Positions 23,943-33,777 of a stretch of 64,000 bases of DNA are shown piece by piece. The translations under genes were made by a program, and so were the position numbers. The notes beneath the pieces were generated by a model. That model saw nothing but the letters and a program-made list of their open reading frames with translations, was not told where the DNA came from and made no database searches. The stretch's first letter is position 1. The number at the start of each line of letters is the position of its first letter. This DNA is from Hofstenia miamia. Lineage: Eukaryota > Xenacoelomorpha > Acoela. Location: contig SCFE01000006.1 in the NCBI GenBank assembly GCA_004352715.1, positions 3,622,914 to 3,686,913 of the forward strand, written 5' to 3'.

Positions 23943-24758
23943 ATCACTGTCAATGACATTGAAGAAAAGGAACCACTTTGTCAGTGGAGGACTCAATGGG
24001 GGGCATAGGGGTATGCATTCCTCCATCAGCAAAAAATGAAAAAAATTTCTCAGATCAGAGGATGAGAATAGTTTTCATTTAGATTTGTATTCATAATCTG
24101 AGGCGGAGTCACTTATACATAGAGCAGACACTCTCATGCATGGGGAGTGACCAGTGCTGTCCTTAATGCAAGCTGAGGACCACTATTGTAGCATCATCCA
24201 AAAGAACTAAGCTGCAAACAAAGATTAACGTCGAATGATTAATAGTGATCAGAATTATGATTGTAAAATTTAGTTAATTATCTTATTTATTTTGTAAGAT
24301 GCAACTAAGTCACAATATTGCACACTCTAAGAAAATTACTGTAGCCAATTAAGTAATTTTTGACCAATTGTAACAAGTGAAATTAAGCTTATGTAAGAAC
24401 AGCCATATTGGCAGAAGATTTATTTGAAATTCAAAATCAGCAGGTACTTTAAAATTTTTAAATAAATAGCTTTGAATTTAAAGAGAAATTTGATGAACAA
24501 TAAATTCTTCAGAGTTTATTTTATTTTCATTCTTCATTTATCTGGTTTGATTATTTAATAAAATGTGCAGCTAGGCAAGTTGTGTCGAGTAGTGGCTGGA
24601 TTCCATCACGGGATCGATTCGAAGGGTCTTTGTGCCAGTCACGAAACCGCACTTATGTTACGGTTAGGAGTTTTTCGATTCTTGCCTAGTCTGACTATCG
24701 ATCTATACATGTATGAAATAATTAATGCTTGAAACGACTGGATAGTCGAACCCTAGGA
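23943..24758. other. Non-coding, with nested inverted repeats
   Basis: No gene. CTAGGCAAG at 24571-24579 pairs with CTTGCCTAG at 24681-24689, and further right GACTATC pairs with GATAGTC (about 24691-24747). This borders the left 577-bp repeat of the gypsy-like nest and could be the remainder of its LTR (a TGTAACA word lies at 24369), but the right repeat has nothing matching it. Confidence 0.4.
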
Positions 24759-25335
24759 ATATATCTATTCTTAATAGTAGGAGACTTGACTATAATCGAC
24801 CGAATAAATGACCTTACATGTATCATTATTAAATGTAAGTATAGGAAACTGCAATCTATTACTTAAATTACTAAGCCAGTAGTTTTACGGTAATGGCTAC
24901 TTTAATATTATGTAAATGCAGTTAGTGTCAATGCCCGGTTGCTTTACTTAATCAAATCAACAAACACTTTACAACATTGAGTTTAAGTCAGTTACAAATT
25001 GACATGAGTGCACGCACTGAGCTAAAGTAAGGTACACATAATTAGTCATCCTTGAGCTGAGATGGCGCAGTGTATTCAGTCATTGTTTATGAAGGAGGGG
25101 AACTGTGTTGTGGAGATCAGCTTCGGGCAGTAGCCCACAGAAGAACTGAAGAGGAAACGTCACATGGCTCCATCATCTAAACAGTGATGATCAATATTTA
25201 ATTAATTTAACTAGTTAACTAAAAAGGAAAAGTTTGGCAATTCAATAACTTAGTAACTCCTCACCCGCAATTTACTGAGTAATAATTATCAACTATAATA
25301 CATGGTGCAAATAGGCCAGGTGGAGGATGTTACAC
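24759..25335 (+). repeat. Left flanking direct repeat (LTR-like) of the gypsy-like nest
   Basis: About 577 bp repeated at 33200-33777 in the same orientation, with integrase-bearing sequence between. Both copies end in GGATGTTACAC, so a terminus ...TGTTACA is plausible for an LTR, but the matching TG start is not seen at the left edge of the shared block and no primer-binding site is evident after it. The first 290 bp are almost identical between copies; the rest, starting at TTGAGCTGAG, is about 12 percent diverged. Just to the right (25340-25472) a diverged second version of the last roughly 130 bp ends GAGGATATTACACC. Confidence 0.65.
25052..25214 (+). repeat. SINE-like module (copy 1)
   Basis: About 160 bp beginning TTGAGCTGAGATGGCGCAG. 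TGGCGCAGTGT (25063-25073) fits a tRNA-type A box; a weak B-box-like GATCAGCTTC follows about 50 bp on. Two more copies lie at 29197-29360 and 33493-33655, all in the same orientation and each diverged from the others. Confidence 0.5.
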
Positions 25336-25499
25336 CAAGCTACATAAGTTAATGGAAGCAACAATTCAAACAGTAGTAACAAGTAAATCTTTACCCACAA
25401 TAACATGACTAATGTTATATAGTAACAGTAGATAAGCAGTGATAATGCCTGGTAGAGGATATTACACCAGAATACCAGAGAGATGCAGCTAAGGAAGAT

Positions 25500-26225
25500 G
25501 GAGAAAAGAAGAAGTTTCAATTCTTACCACACACTGAGTACAAAGAGTTGCCAGTGATAAACATTGATAAGAAGGGACAAGCAGTGCTGCCAATCACAAT
25601 AAAGGAAGAAATATCAGAATCAGAGATCATAGAAAAAAAAAAGATGATGTGATACTAAATGAAATCATAAGAAAGCTTTAGGAACCATGCTTAAAGCTAT
25701 GGAGACTAACAGCAAGTTATTATGAAAGGTACAGAAGGAGAAGAAAAAAGAATGGACTCCTATACATTGAATCACAGAACAATAGGGTCCCAATAACAGA
25801 ATACTACAAATGAGACATAATAAGAAAGGTGCACAAAAAGGGCCATTTAGGCATTATACAAACTGAGAGCACTTTCAACACAAGGTTTATCACAATGGCA
25901 GTGAGAAAGGTCACAGAGGAGATAATCAACAAGTGTATGACATGCCTCCTTAATAATGAACAGCATTTCCCAATGCAGAGAGCACTGCTGGAAAAAATCA
26001 TAGCAACATAATCCAATGAAATCATACACATTTGGAAATTTTATCAAAACACAAAGATGGATATCAGCACTTACTAGTAGTGGTAGACAACTTTGCCAAG
26101 TATGCAAGGATGATTCCTATGAAGAACACAATGGATGAAACAACTGTGGAGATAGTAATGAAAGAGTGGATCTTAAAGTTTGGACCCATGGAGACAATAA
26201 TCGCAGACAAAAATATAAGTATGCA
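25500..26225 (+). pseudogene. Ty3/gypsy-like integrase, copy A, truncated
   Basis: The pol segment just before and inside integrase. NGLLYIESQNNRVPITEYY is the usual spacer between RNase H and integrase. An HHCC zinc-binding domain follows (KVHKKGHLGI, then KCMTC; about 25820-25950). The integrase core begins HLLVVVDNFAKYARMIPMK and runs to METIIADKN, the second catalytic aspartate. There it breaks off and is fused to the middle of the downstream unknown ORF, so the rest of the core and the C-terminal domain are deleted. Gag, protease, RT and RNase H are absent between the left LTR-like repeat and this point. Several stops. Inactive. Confidence 0.75.
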
Positions 26226-28038
26226 AAATGATAACAAAAACTCAGAAGGAAATTCTGGAGGAGGAAGAACTATTAACATCAACACAAAAAATTTTATACC
26301 TGAAGACTCAACAACAAATAGATAAAATCAAAATAGAAAAATGGGGAGCCTCCACACCAGAACACACAATGGAATGGATCAACACAGATAATGAAAGATT
26401 TTTAGTCAAGATAAAAATAACAAAAGAGTCCGAGGAAATTTGCTCCAGAAATTACCAGTACATAAAGGAAGAACAAACTGTTGCATTGATGAAACTAATG
26501 TTCATGGAAGTGATCACAAAAACAGAACTAGAAGAAATGCTAAAACCTTGCAATCAACTAGCTGTGGATGTAGAATACATTACATCAAGATTAGAAATAG
26601 ATGAGAAAATACAGATAAAAATGAGCAGAAGAGGATTAACACAGATGTTTTGAGACATGTTGAAAGATAGCAAAATGAATTACCCAGCCATGATTGGATG
26701 GCAACAGTGCCAATGACAAAAGAATTTGCAGGGAAATAGAATGACAGATAAGAATGAAGATCCACATCTGCACCCCACCAGAGACAGTCTCCATCCTGGT
26801 GGTACTCCCAAGATGGAGGATTCCAAAAAATGTAAAAATCTCAAAGACATTCTTACATGAGTATTGTAGAGTCACTCAGGGCCTCTTTTTGTTTTGCCTT
26901 AATTTTTAGGGCACTCTAAAATTAATTTGGTGCAATTCTTTTAATTAATTGTTAATTTTGTCAATTTTTGATTATTTCAAACCTAAGTTTCAAACTTGAT
27001 TATTGTCCCCTCAGATCTTTTGTATTATGCATAATTGCTCAGTTAATCTGTGAAGGAAAACTAACTTTTGTAAAGAATGGTAAATATTTACATACTCTTG
27101 TATAAATAGGCATACTATTGTAAGCAAATGTCAAATAAATTTTGTTCTCACTGGATACCATTTGCTTTTTATTTTTATTATATTTCATTAACCATTTTAG
27201 CTTTGGTATGGATTTGATAATAATGAAATAATAATATCCAGTGATAATGTAGAGAACTCCTCTGTGCCTTGGGTCATAACTTGCTCCTTGACAGATGTGA
27301 GCCTATATTGTGTTCACTTTAGGGCTATGTATAGGGATAGGAAATAAAAGAACTACTATCTATTTATCAAACATGCACAAACTAAAACACACCTCGAATA
27401 TAGTATGCCATTGGTAAACATGAATATGTGGTAACTACATGTTTATTAATATCTTATTACATGAGCTGAGTAGATAAACCCAGAGATAAATTTATGTATC
27501 AAGCTAGAAATTACAACTTGAGACACACAATTAGCACCTTGGATTTGTAAGGATGGATTCTAAAGGCTTGGCTTCAGTGTGATGCTGTGTGAATTGGTTG
27601 CTACTTTAATAGTCTTGGAATTACTTTTCTTTTCTACAATGAAATTGGCAAATTACCAATCTTCTATTGTTTTGTCAGAGCACAGGATGCTCTTGGCGAT
27701 GGTAATCTTCTGCAACCTTCATACTGCTTGAGCCACTAGAAGCACCCTGTGATTCTACAGTATAAGACATATGTCAACCCCAAGGAAAAAGCCAAAGCAA
27801 TAGTTGATAGAAAAGATTATGAGAAGATGAAAGAAATAATGCTAAACAATGACAACAAAGAAATATTATATGTTGAAGGAGTGATAACTCCCTTTCAACT
27901 ATACATACATGTACAAGGTAAACCAATAAATGAGCAACTAAAGGAATTATGAGATGAAATAGATAAATGAACAACAAAAGCAATAATGCTGTTTTTGGGA
28001 GTGAATAACGTGGTCTGGCTGGATCTGTGGGACAGGAA
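26226..28038 (+). pseudogene. Unknown gypsy-associated ORF, copy A (interrupted)
   Basis: Homologue of the middle and end of the ORF at 30263-33199. The block 26228-26653 aligns with copy B over about 140 residues without gaps (about 62 percent identity by hand count; shared TDNERFLV, MKLMF, RRGLTQ or KRGLTQ). It continues through a VVLPRWRIPK-type block to FLHEY at 26862. A solo LTR (26865-27759) interrupts it. It resumes at 27764 (KTYVNPKEK ... NDNKE) and ends MLFLGVNNVVWLDLW at the gap. Two TGA stops (27950, 27967) stand where copy B has arginine. Function unknown. Confidence 0.75.
26865..27759 (+). mobile_element. Solo LTR inserted in the unknown ORF
   Basis: 895 bp starting TGTAGAGTCAC and ending GTGATTCTACA, so the ends are TG...CA with short inverted repeats. 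It is flanked by the 4-bp direct repeat GTAT (26861-26864 and 27760-27763). Leaving it and one GTAT out restores the reading of the host ORF in line with copy B. A TATAAATA box (27101-27108) and AATAAA (27134-27139) give the U3-R order on plus. No internal retroelement sequence remains, as expected after recombination between two LTRs. It is not similar to the 577-bp repeats. Confidence 0.8.
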
Positions 28039-29038
28039 NNNNNNNNNNNNNNNNNNNNNNNNNNNNNNNNNNNNNNNNNNNNNNNNNNNNNNNNNNNNNN
28101 NNNNNNNNNNNNNNNNNNNNNNNNNNNNNNNNNNNNNNNNNNNNNNNNNNNNNNNNNNNNNNNNNNNNNNNNNNNNNNNNNNNNNNNNNNNNNNNNNNNN
28201 NNNNNNNNNNNNNNNNNNNNNNNNNNNNNNNNNNNNNNNNNNNNNNNNNNNNNNNNNNNNNNNNNNNNNNNNNNNNNNNNNNNNNNNNNNNNNNNNNNNN
28301 NNNNNNNNNNNNNNNNNNNNNNNNNNNNNNNNNNNNNNNNNNNNNNNNNNNNNNNNNNNNNNNNNNNNNNNNNNNNNNNNNNNNNNNNNNNNNNNNNNNN
28401 NNNNNNNNNNNNNNNNNNNNNNNNNNNNNNNNNNNNNNNNNNNNNNNNNNNNNNNNNNNNNNNNNNNNNNNNNNNNNNNNNNNNNNNNNNNNNNNNNNNN
28501 NNNNNNNNNNNNNNNNNNNNNNNNNNNNNNNNNNNNNNNNNNNNNNNNNNNNNNNNNNNNNNNNNNNNNNNNNNNNNNNNNNNNNNNNNNNNNNNNNNNN
28601 NNNNNNNNNNNNNNNNNNNNNNNNNNNNNNNNNNNNNNNNNNNNNNNNNNNNNNNNNNNNNNNNNNNNNNNNNNNNNNNNNNNNNNNNNNNNNNNNNNNN
28701 NNNNNNNNNNNNNNNNNNNNNNNNNNNNNNNNNNNNNNNNNNNNNNNNNNNNNNNNNNNNNNNNNNNNNNNNNNNNNNNNNNNNNNNNNNNNNNNNNNNN
28801 NNNNNNNNNNNNNNNNNNNNNNNNNNNNNNNNNNNNNNNNNNNNNNNNNNNNNNNNNNNNNNNNNNNNNNNNNNNNNNNNNNNNNNNNNNNNNNNNNNNN
28901 NNNNNNNNNNNNNNNNNNNNNNNNNNNNNNNNNNNNNNNNNNNNNNNNNNNNNNNNNNNNNNNNNNNNNNNNNNNNNNNNNNNNNNNNNNNNNNNNNNNN
29001 NNNNNNNNNNNNNNNNNNNNNNNNNNNNNNNNNNNNNN
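28039..29038. other. Assembly gap of exactly 1000 N
   Basis: A round-number gap of probably unknown true length. The end of copy A and the start of copy B pol lie in it. Confidence 0.95.
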
Positions 29039-30105
29039 GGCCAATGGAAACTATTATATCAGACAAAGGACCACAATTTGAGAGTGGTCTATTCCAGGAA
29101 ATGGCTAAAATGCTAGAGATAGTGAGCAAAAGAACCACAGCATACCACCTGCAGGCGAACGGTGTGGTAGAGAGATTAAACAGAACTCTGATCCAGTTGA
29201 GCTGAGGTGGTGCCGTGGACTCAATCATTGTTTGAGAAGGAGAGGAACTGTCTTGTGGAGATCGGCTTTGGGCAGTAGCCCATAGATGAACTGAAAGAGG
29301 AAACGCCATATGACTCCGTCACCTAAACAGTGATAGTCAATGCTCAGTTATTTAATTAACATAACAATATACCAACTACAGCAAAACTTTGAACAACAAA
29401 TATGTAAACCAATTACGCAAACAGATTTCAGTAATTCACGAGACAATATGCCACAACACGAAGAAATCAGCAGTGAGACAACAGCAAAACTATAATAAAA
29501 AAATTTATGGGCACGCGCACAAAGTAGGCGATAAGGTCTACGCATTTGCACCAATGAAACTAACAGACACGAATCAGGTTCGCAAATTAAAAACTGTTTG
29601 GTCTGGACCACATACAATAATGCAAGAATTGCCAATTAATGAATACATGTTAGATAACAGCAGACTACTGCACTTCCAAAATTTAAAAAGAGCAATGGCA
29701 GACATTGAAGAAATGAAGATAGATGGAAGTGCCGAGTTTAAATTAAGCCGAATCAATGGCAAAGAGGTTATGTACGACATGTGTGATTTAGATAGCCTGC
29801 CAGAGAAAGAATTCGAGGAAGAATTCACAGCAGACATTAGAAATGAGCAATTGGAAAGGAGAGTGCAACCCCAGAGGGCTGCGAAAAATAAAACTATATT
29901 TAACCCTGAAATATGGGATATAGATATAATAACTGCATTTAGGAAATTAGAGAAGGATGCATCAGCCACTCAAGAAGTGAGTGAAGCAGAATCAACCAAC
30001 CGAGGGAATCCCGACCACAAAAATGAGGAGGCGAGTGTGCAGAAGTTCTCAAACCGGATGTTGATTCAAGGGCAGAAGGGACAAGAACAACGAGATGGTC
30101 AATAG
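29039..30105 (+). pseudogene. Ty3/gypsy-like integrase, copy B, split by a SINE-like insert
   Basis: Begins at the second catalytic aspartate (METIISDKGPQFESG) and reaches YHLQANGVVERLNRTL; 35 residues separate this D from the E of VVERLN, the classic D-35-E spacing. At 29197 the reading is interrupted by a SINE-like module and resumes at about 29362. The C-terminal part (29389-30105) has VGDKVYAFAPMKL and KTVWSGPHTIMQELP, the SH3-like/GPY-F region of gypsy integrases, then a charged tail with QPQRAAKNK. Its end overlaps, in another frame, the first units of the RFKG repeat of the following ORF. Confidence 0.8.
29197..29360 (+). repeat. SINE-like module (copy 2) inside integrase
   Basis: Starts TTGAGCTGAGGTGGTGCCG; A-box-like TGGTGCCGTGG at 29208-29218. 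It shows the same body as the other two copies (GGAACTGT, GGGCAGTAGCCCA, CCTAAACAGTGATA) but none of the 290-bp sequence that precedes them. It disrupts the integrase frame, so here it moved independently. Confidence 0.6.
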
Positions 30106-30262
30106 ACGACATAGAGTTAAGAGGCGTCCTTGTAGTACTCAAGGCTGATTCAAGGGCAGAGATACAAACGGACAATCGGCCTCTTCACAGCTTAACTTTC
30201 CTTCCAGGGGATCACTTCACAGATTCGAGGGCGGTGAAACAAGGGGAGTTCCAGGGGAAGGT

Positions 30263-31819
30263 GTGAGTGGTGGAAGAACCCTGGAGATCCGGAAGCGATT
30301 CAAGGCTGAAGGTATCTCCACCAGAACCATGGCTGGTCAAGTATCGCGGGTTGTAACTGATAGCCGATTCAAGGGCAACTCAGTTGACACCAGCGGCACA
30401 GGTTCACAGCCTATGGACTGTGAGCCGAGCACCAGCAGATTGCCTTTACTGATGAGGCAGATAGATATCTCCTCAGAGACAACATCAGAGCGTACAGTAA
30501 GATCTAGAGAGCGTGAGAAGCGAATGTCTAAAATTGATGGGGAAACGTTGCACCCCTACTTTATGGCAACCACGAAAATGCGGCATAATGCGTTCGAAAA
30601 ACTATCTCCGGAAACCAAAACATTGATAAGGAAAACTGCTAAAATGGAAGGGAGTAATCTGCCAATCCTACTAGACGCGGACAATCGGCCCAAAGTTAAT
30701 GTACTAATAAGCTATCCGCAAGAGTTAAATGAAACAATCGACAGGCCATACATGAGAAGCACGATCCACATGACATTCAATGAGGATTTCACATTGGAAA
30801 CGGCGCAAGCACTTATGGCATACAAAGAACAGATAGCTAAAATCCCGGAGATAAATCTAGATGAAGAAAATCTAACGATCATACACGTCCTAAGAGAAAA
30901 GGAATATACCAAGCATTTACAGAAACAAATTGATCAAACAGTACGAATGGCGAGAGTACAACAGATAAGAATAGTCGTCATAGCAATGAGAGAGAATCTA
31001 GAAGAATTACCGAGTTATTTAAAAGACATGGTATTAAGAGCAGAAAATTTTTTCCCATGGGAAAAGAAAGAATTCACGATTTCCGAGATAATTCGTTTCG
31101 ACTTACAAATTGATTATTGGGCGCAGATATACGGAATAATGATAGATCAAAGCATAGCAATAGATCTGTTCCAACAAACAAAGACAGCAGAAATGCTACA
31201 ACAAAATGAAGGGTTGGAAAAAGCCATGACATTGTTTATTAAATGCAGTATGACACAACGCCAGGAGCATTTAGAAGAAATTCAAAAAGTCTGGGCGAAC
31301 ATGAAATTGCAGAAGAAAACAGATGAATCATGGCCCGAGATAAAAATAGAGGCACCAGCGCGTAAATACCACAAAACAGTGGAAATGGTATTGGCAGAAA
31401 TCAATAGAGCATACGAATTAAACACAAAGAAAGATTTTCGCAAATTGATATTAGAAGAGAAAAACGCGCTGGAAATTAGATACAGAACATCCGCATGGCT
31501 GCTAGCGATATGGCTCACAGAAGAAAAAGACCTCAGGTTACCCATAACAAGGAACCAAAGAATAAAACTCACGAAAGCAAAAAAGTTCGAGATCGCGTTA
31601 TCACCAATGAATACGCAGACAAAAAATTGGATACTGAAAGGACACGTTGAAAAGACTGAATCCCCGAACAAAAACGAGAAACCAATGCAGACGATAGAAA
31701 AACTAATAAGTAGGCTGATAACGAAGCATCACCCAATGGGAAGAATGTCGATAGTAGAACTGGCCAACATAACAGGGATATGCCCAAGTGAGTTACAAAT
31801 ATTCAAAGAGCCTATGTGA
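30263..31819 (+). CDS. Unknown ORF downstream of integrase, part 1
   Basis: 518 codons of unrecognised protein, rich in Glu, Lys, Met and Ile, predicted largely helical. I see no signal peptide, membrane segment, zinc knuckle, protease or enzyme motif. The first 60 residues contain the RFKG/RFKA repeat. Its position after integrase is where an env gene would lie in env-bearing gypsy elements, but nothing resembles Env. It ends in a single TGA; the same frame reopens six bases later in part 2, so the intact ORF was about 980 codons. Two diverged copies in this window keep the protein sequence better than random decay would. The open frame could extend upstream, through TGA-decayed repeats, to about 30063. 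Confidence 0.65.
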   Translation: MSGGRTLEIRKRFKAEGISTRTMAGQVSRVVTDSRFKGNSVDTSGTGSQPMDCEPSTSRLPLLMRQIDISSETTSERTVRSREREKRMSKIDGETLHPYFMATTKMRHNAFEKLSPETKTLIRKTAKMEGSNLPILLDADNRPKVNVLISYPQELNETIDRPYMRSTIHMTFNEDFTLETAQALMAYKEQIAKIPEINLDEENLTIIHVLREKEYTKHLQKQIDQTVRMARVQQIRIVVIAMRENLEELPSYLKDMVLRAENFFPWEKKEFTISEIIRFDLQIDYWAQIYGIMIDQSIAIDLFQQTKTAEMLQQNEGLEKAMTLFIKCSMTQRQEHLEEIQKVWANMKLQKKTDESWPEIKIEAPARKYHKTVEMVLAEINRAYELNTKKDFRKLILEEKNALEIRYRTSAWLLAIWLTEEKDLRLPITRNQRIKLTKAKKFEIALSPMNTQTKNWILKGHVEKTESPNKNEKPMQTIEKLISRLITKHHPMGRMSIVELANITGICPSELQIFKEPM

Positions 31820-31825
31820 AAGTAT

Positions 31826-33199
31826 ATGTGGGGTGCAACATCAGAAACACGGCTAAAACAACTCCAGAACCAACCGTGGATAACTACAAGGAAGATAATC
31901 AAATGCAAATTAGTCGACATGAAGGACATAATACAACTAGTAAAACAGAAGAACGTACAACAAGTGATAAATGAAAACATGAAATGGTATGTCAGAGATA
32001 GCCCACGATGCACATTTATGAAAATAATTGGAAGAGCCAAAATGCTAAAGAAAGGTGGGATAATGACACCAGTAGAGATATGCGAAGTGGTGACAAAATC
32101 ACAACAGGAAATCATTAAAGAGGAACAACTATTAACCTCATCGCAACTACTACTATCCCCAAAGACACAAACAGTGATCAACAGAATAAATATCGAAAAG
32201 TGGGGAGACATGAGCCAAGATAGCACGATTGAATGGATCGACACGGACAATGAACGGTTCCTGGTAGAAATAAAAGTCACAAAGGAAAAGAAGGAGATAA
32301 CAGAAAGAAACTACCAGAGGATAAGAGAACAACAAATGGTCGCGATGATGAAACTAATGTTCACTGAGGCATTCACGTGCACAGAGCTAGAAGAACTGTT
32401 AAAGCCATTCAACCAAATTGTGGTCGACGTCGAATGCATCACATCAAAGATTGATATACAGGAACGCATACGGATAAAATTAAGTAAACGGGGATTAACA
32501 CAATCATTTTGGGAGACAATCCCAGAAGCAAAAATGAACTACCCCGCCACCATCGGTTTAGCAACAGCATCTAATACAATGGGCACCTATGAGGAAATTG
32601 AAAGACTCGTCAATACAAAGATCTTACTATGTACGCCACCAAAAACGATTGCAATACCCATGGTACTGCCAAGATGGAGACTCCCGAAAGAGGTTCGACC
32701 AGCAAAAATATTTCTACATGAATACAAATCATACATGAACTCCCAACGCAAAGCTGTAGAGATGACACAACGGGAGGACTATAAGAAGACGAAAAAGATA
32801 TTGCTAGATAACGACAATAAAGAACGTTTTATATCGAAGGAAACATTACCTCAGATCAATTATATACAGAAGGGGAAGCAATACACATCCAACTCCAAGA
32901 GCTGAGGAGAGAAATAGAAAAACGCCAGCCGCGGGCAGTCATGCTGTTTTCAGGAGTCAATGACATTGTATGGACCAATTTGTGGGAACAAAACTACGAC
33001 GTAATGAAGAGAGTAGAGATCGTAACCATGATGCGTATTGGAAAAAATGATCCTGGTGATATATCAGAGCAGGAAGTAATAGAGAACATTAGTTTCTTCT
33101 ATGAGGACGTGGCGAATATGCGCAGCCTATGGAAGGTGCTTACGTTCTTTTACCCAAACACGCAGATGAGAGCAGATCTAGCCCACACATGCAAAGCCG
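31826..33199 (+). pseudogene. Unknown ORF downstream of integrase, part 2 (frameshifted)
   Basis: Continues part 1 in the same frame (stop at 31817-31819 only). It has 359 open codons to 32905, but by comparison with copy A a one-base frameshift occurs near 32827 in a run of T. The true continuation (YIEG ... QLQEL ... MLFSGVNDIVWTNLW ... TFFYPNTQMRADLAHTC) runs in the next frame to the edge of the right 577-bp repeat at 33200. Conserved blocks shared with copy A: IEKWG, TDNERFLV, MKLMF, RGLTQ, LPRWR, NDNKE and VWxxLW. No function assigned. Confidence 0.65.
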
Positions 33200-33777
33200 A
33201 TATATCTATTCTTAATAGTAGGAGACTTGACTATAATCGACCGAATAAATGACCTTACATGTATCATTATTAAATGTAAGTATAGGAAACTGCAATCTAT
33301 TACTTAAATTACTAAGCCAGTAGTTTTACGGTAATGGCTACTTTAATATTATGTAAATGCAGTTAGTGTCAATGCCCGGTTGCTTTACTTAATCAAATCA
33401 ACAAACACTTTACAACATTGAGTTTAAGTCAGTTACAACTTGACATGAGTGCACGCACTGAGCTAAAGTAAGGTACACATAATTAGTCATCCTTGAGCTG
33501 AGATGGCGCAGTGGATTCAGTCAATTGTTTATGAAGGAGAGGAACTGTGATGTGGAGATCAGCTTTGGGCAGTAGCCCACAGAAGAGAAGAAGAGGAAAC
33601 GTCACACGGCTTCATCACCTAAATAGTGATAATTAGTACTCAATTAACCTAACTAGTTAATATCAGAGGAAAAGCTTGGCGGTTCAATAATTTGGTAACT
33701 CCTCACCCGCAATTTACTGAGTGATAGTTATTAACAATAATACACGGTGCAAATAGGCCAGGTGGAGGATGTTACAC
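33200..33777 (+). repeat. Right flanking direct repeat (LTR-like)
   Basis: Partner of 24759-25335. It abuts the end of the unknown ORF directly: the frame reads on into it and stops at 33250-33252. The end is GGATGTTACAC, as on the left. No target-site duplication was recognised: the base context after the right end (TATTATC) does not match that before the left block. Confidence 0.65.
33493..33655 (+). repeat. SINE-like module (copy 3)
   Basis: Lies within the right 577-bp repeat. A-box-like TGGCGCAGTGG at 33504-33514. See copies at 25052 and 29197. Confidence 0.5.

Noticed and set aside
24571-24755. tRNA gene or SINE near GGGATCGATTCGAAGGG
   Set aside because: There is a B-box-like word, but no proper A box at the right distance and no cloverleaf; kept only as inverted repeats.
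27774-29309. Long minus-strand open frame of 511 codons
   Set aside because: About two thirds is N; the remainder is antisense to the integrase and unknown-ORF sequence.
30063-30376. Regularly spaced GATTCAAGGGC as a CRISPR-like array
   Set aside because: Eukaryotic context, 11-bp imperfect repeats and spacings that keep the reading frame; a coding repeat explains it better.
31282-32335. Minus-strand open frames with hydrophobic runs
   Set aside because: Antisense to the unknown gypsy-associated ORF; hydrophobicity mirrors its Lys/Glu-rich codons.
25500-33199. Polinton/Maverick as an alternative to gypsy
   Set aside because: The integrase has the spacer, HHCC, D-35-E and GPY-like C-terminus typical of gypsy, and no PolB, ATPase or capsid gene is seen; but RT is also missing here, so this is not fully excluded.
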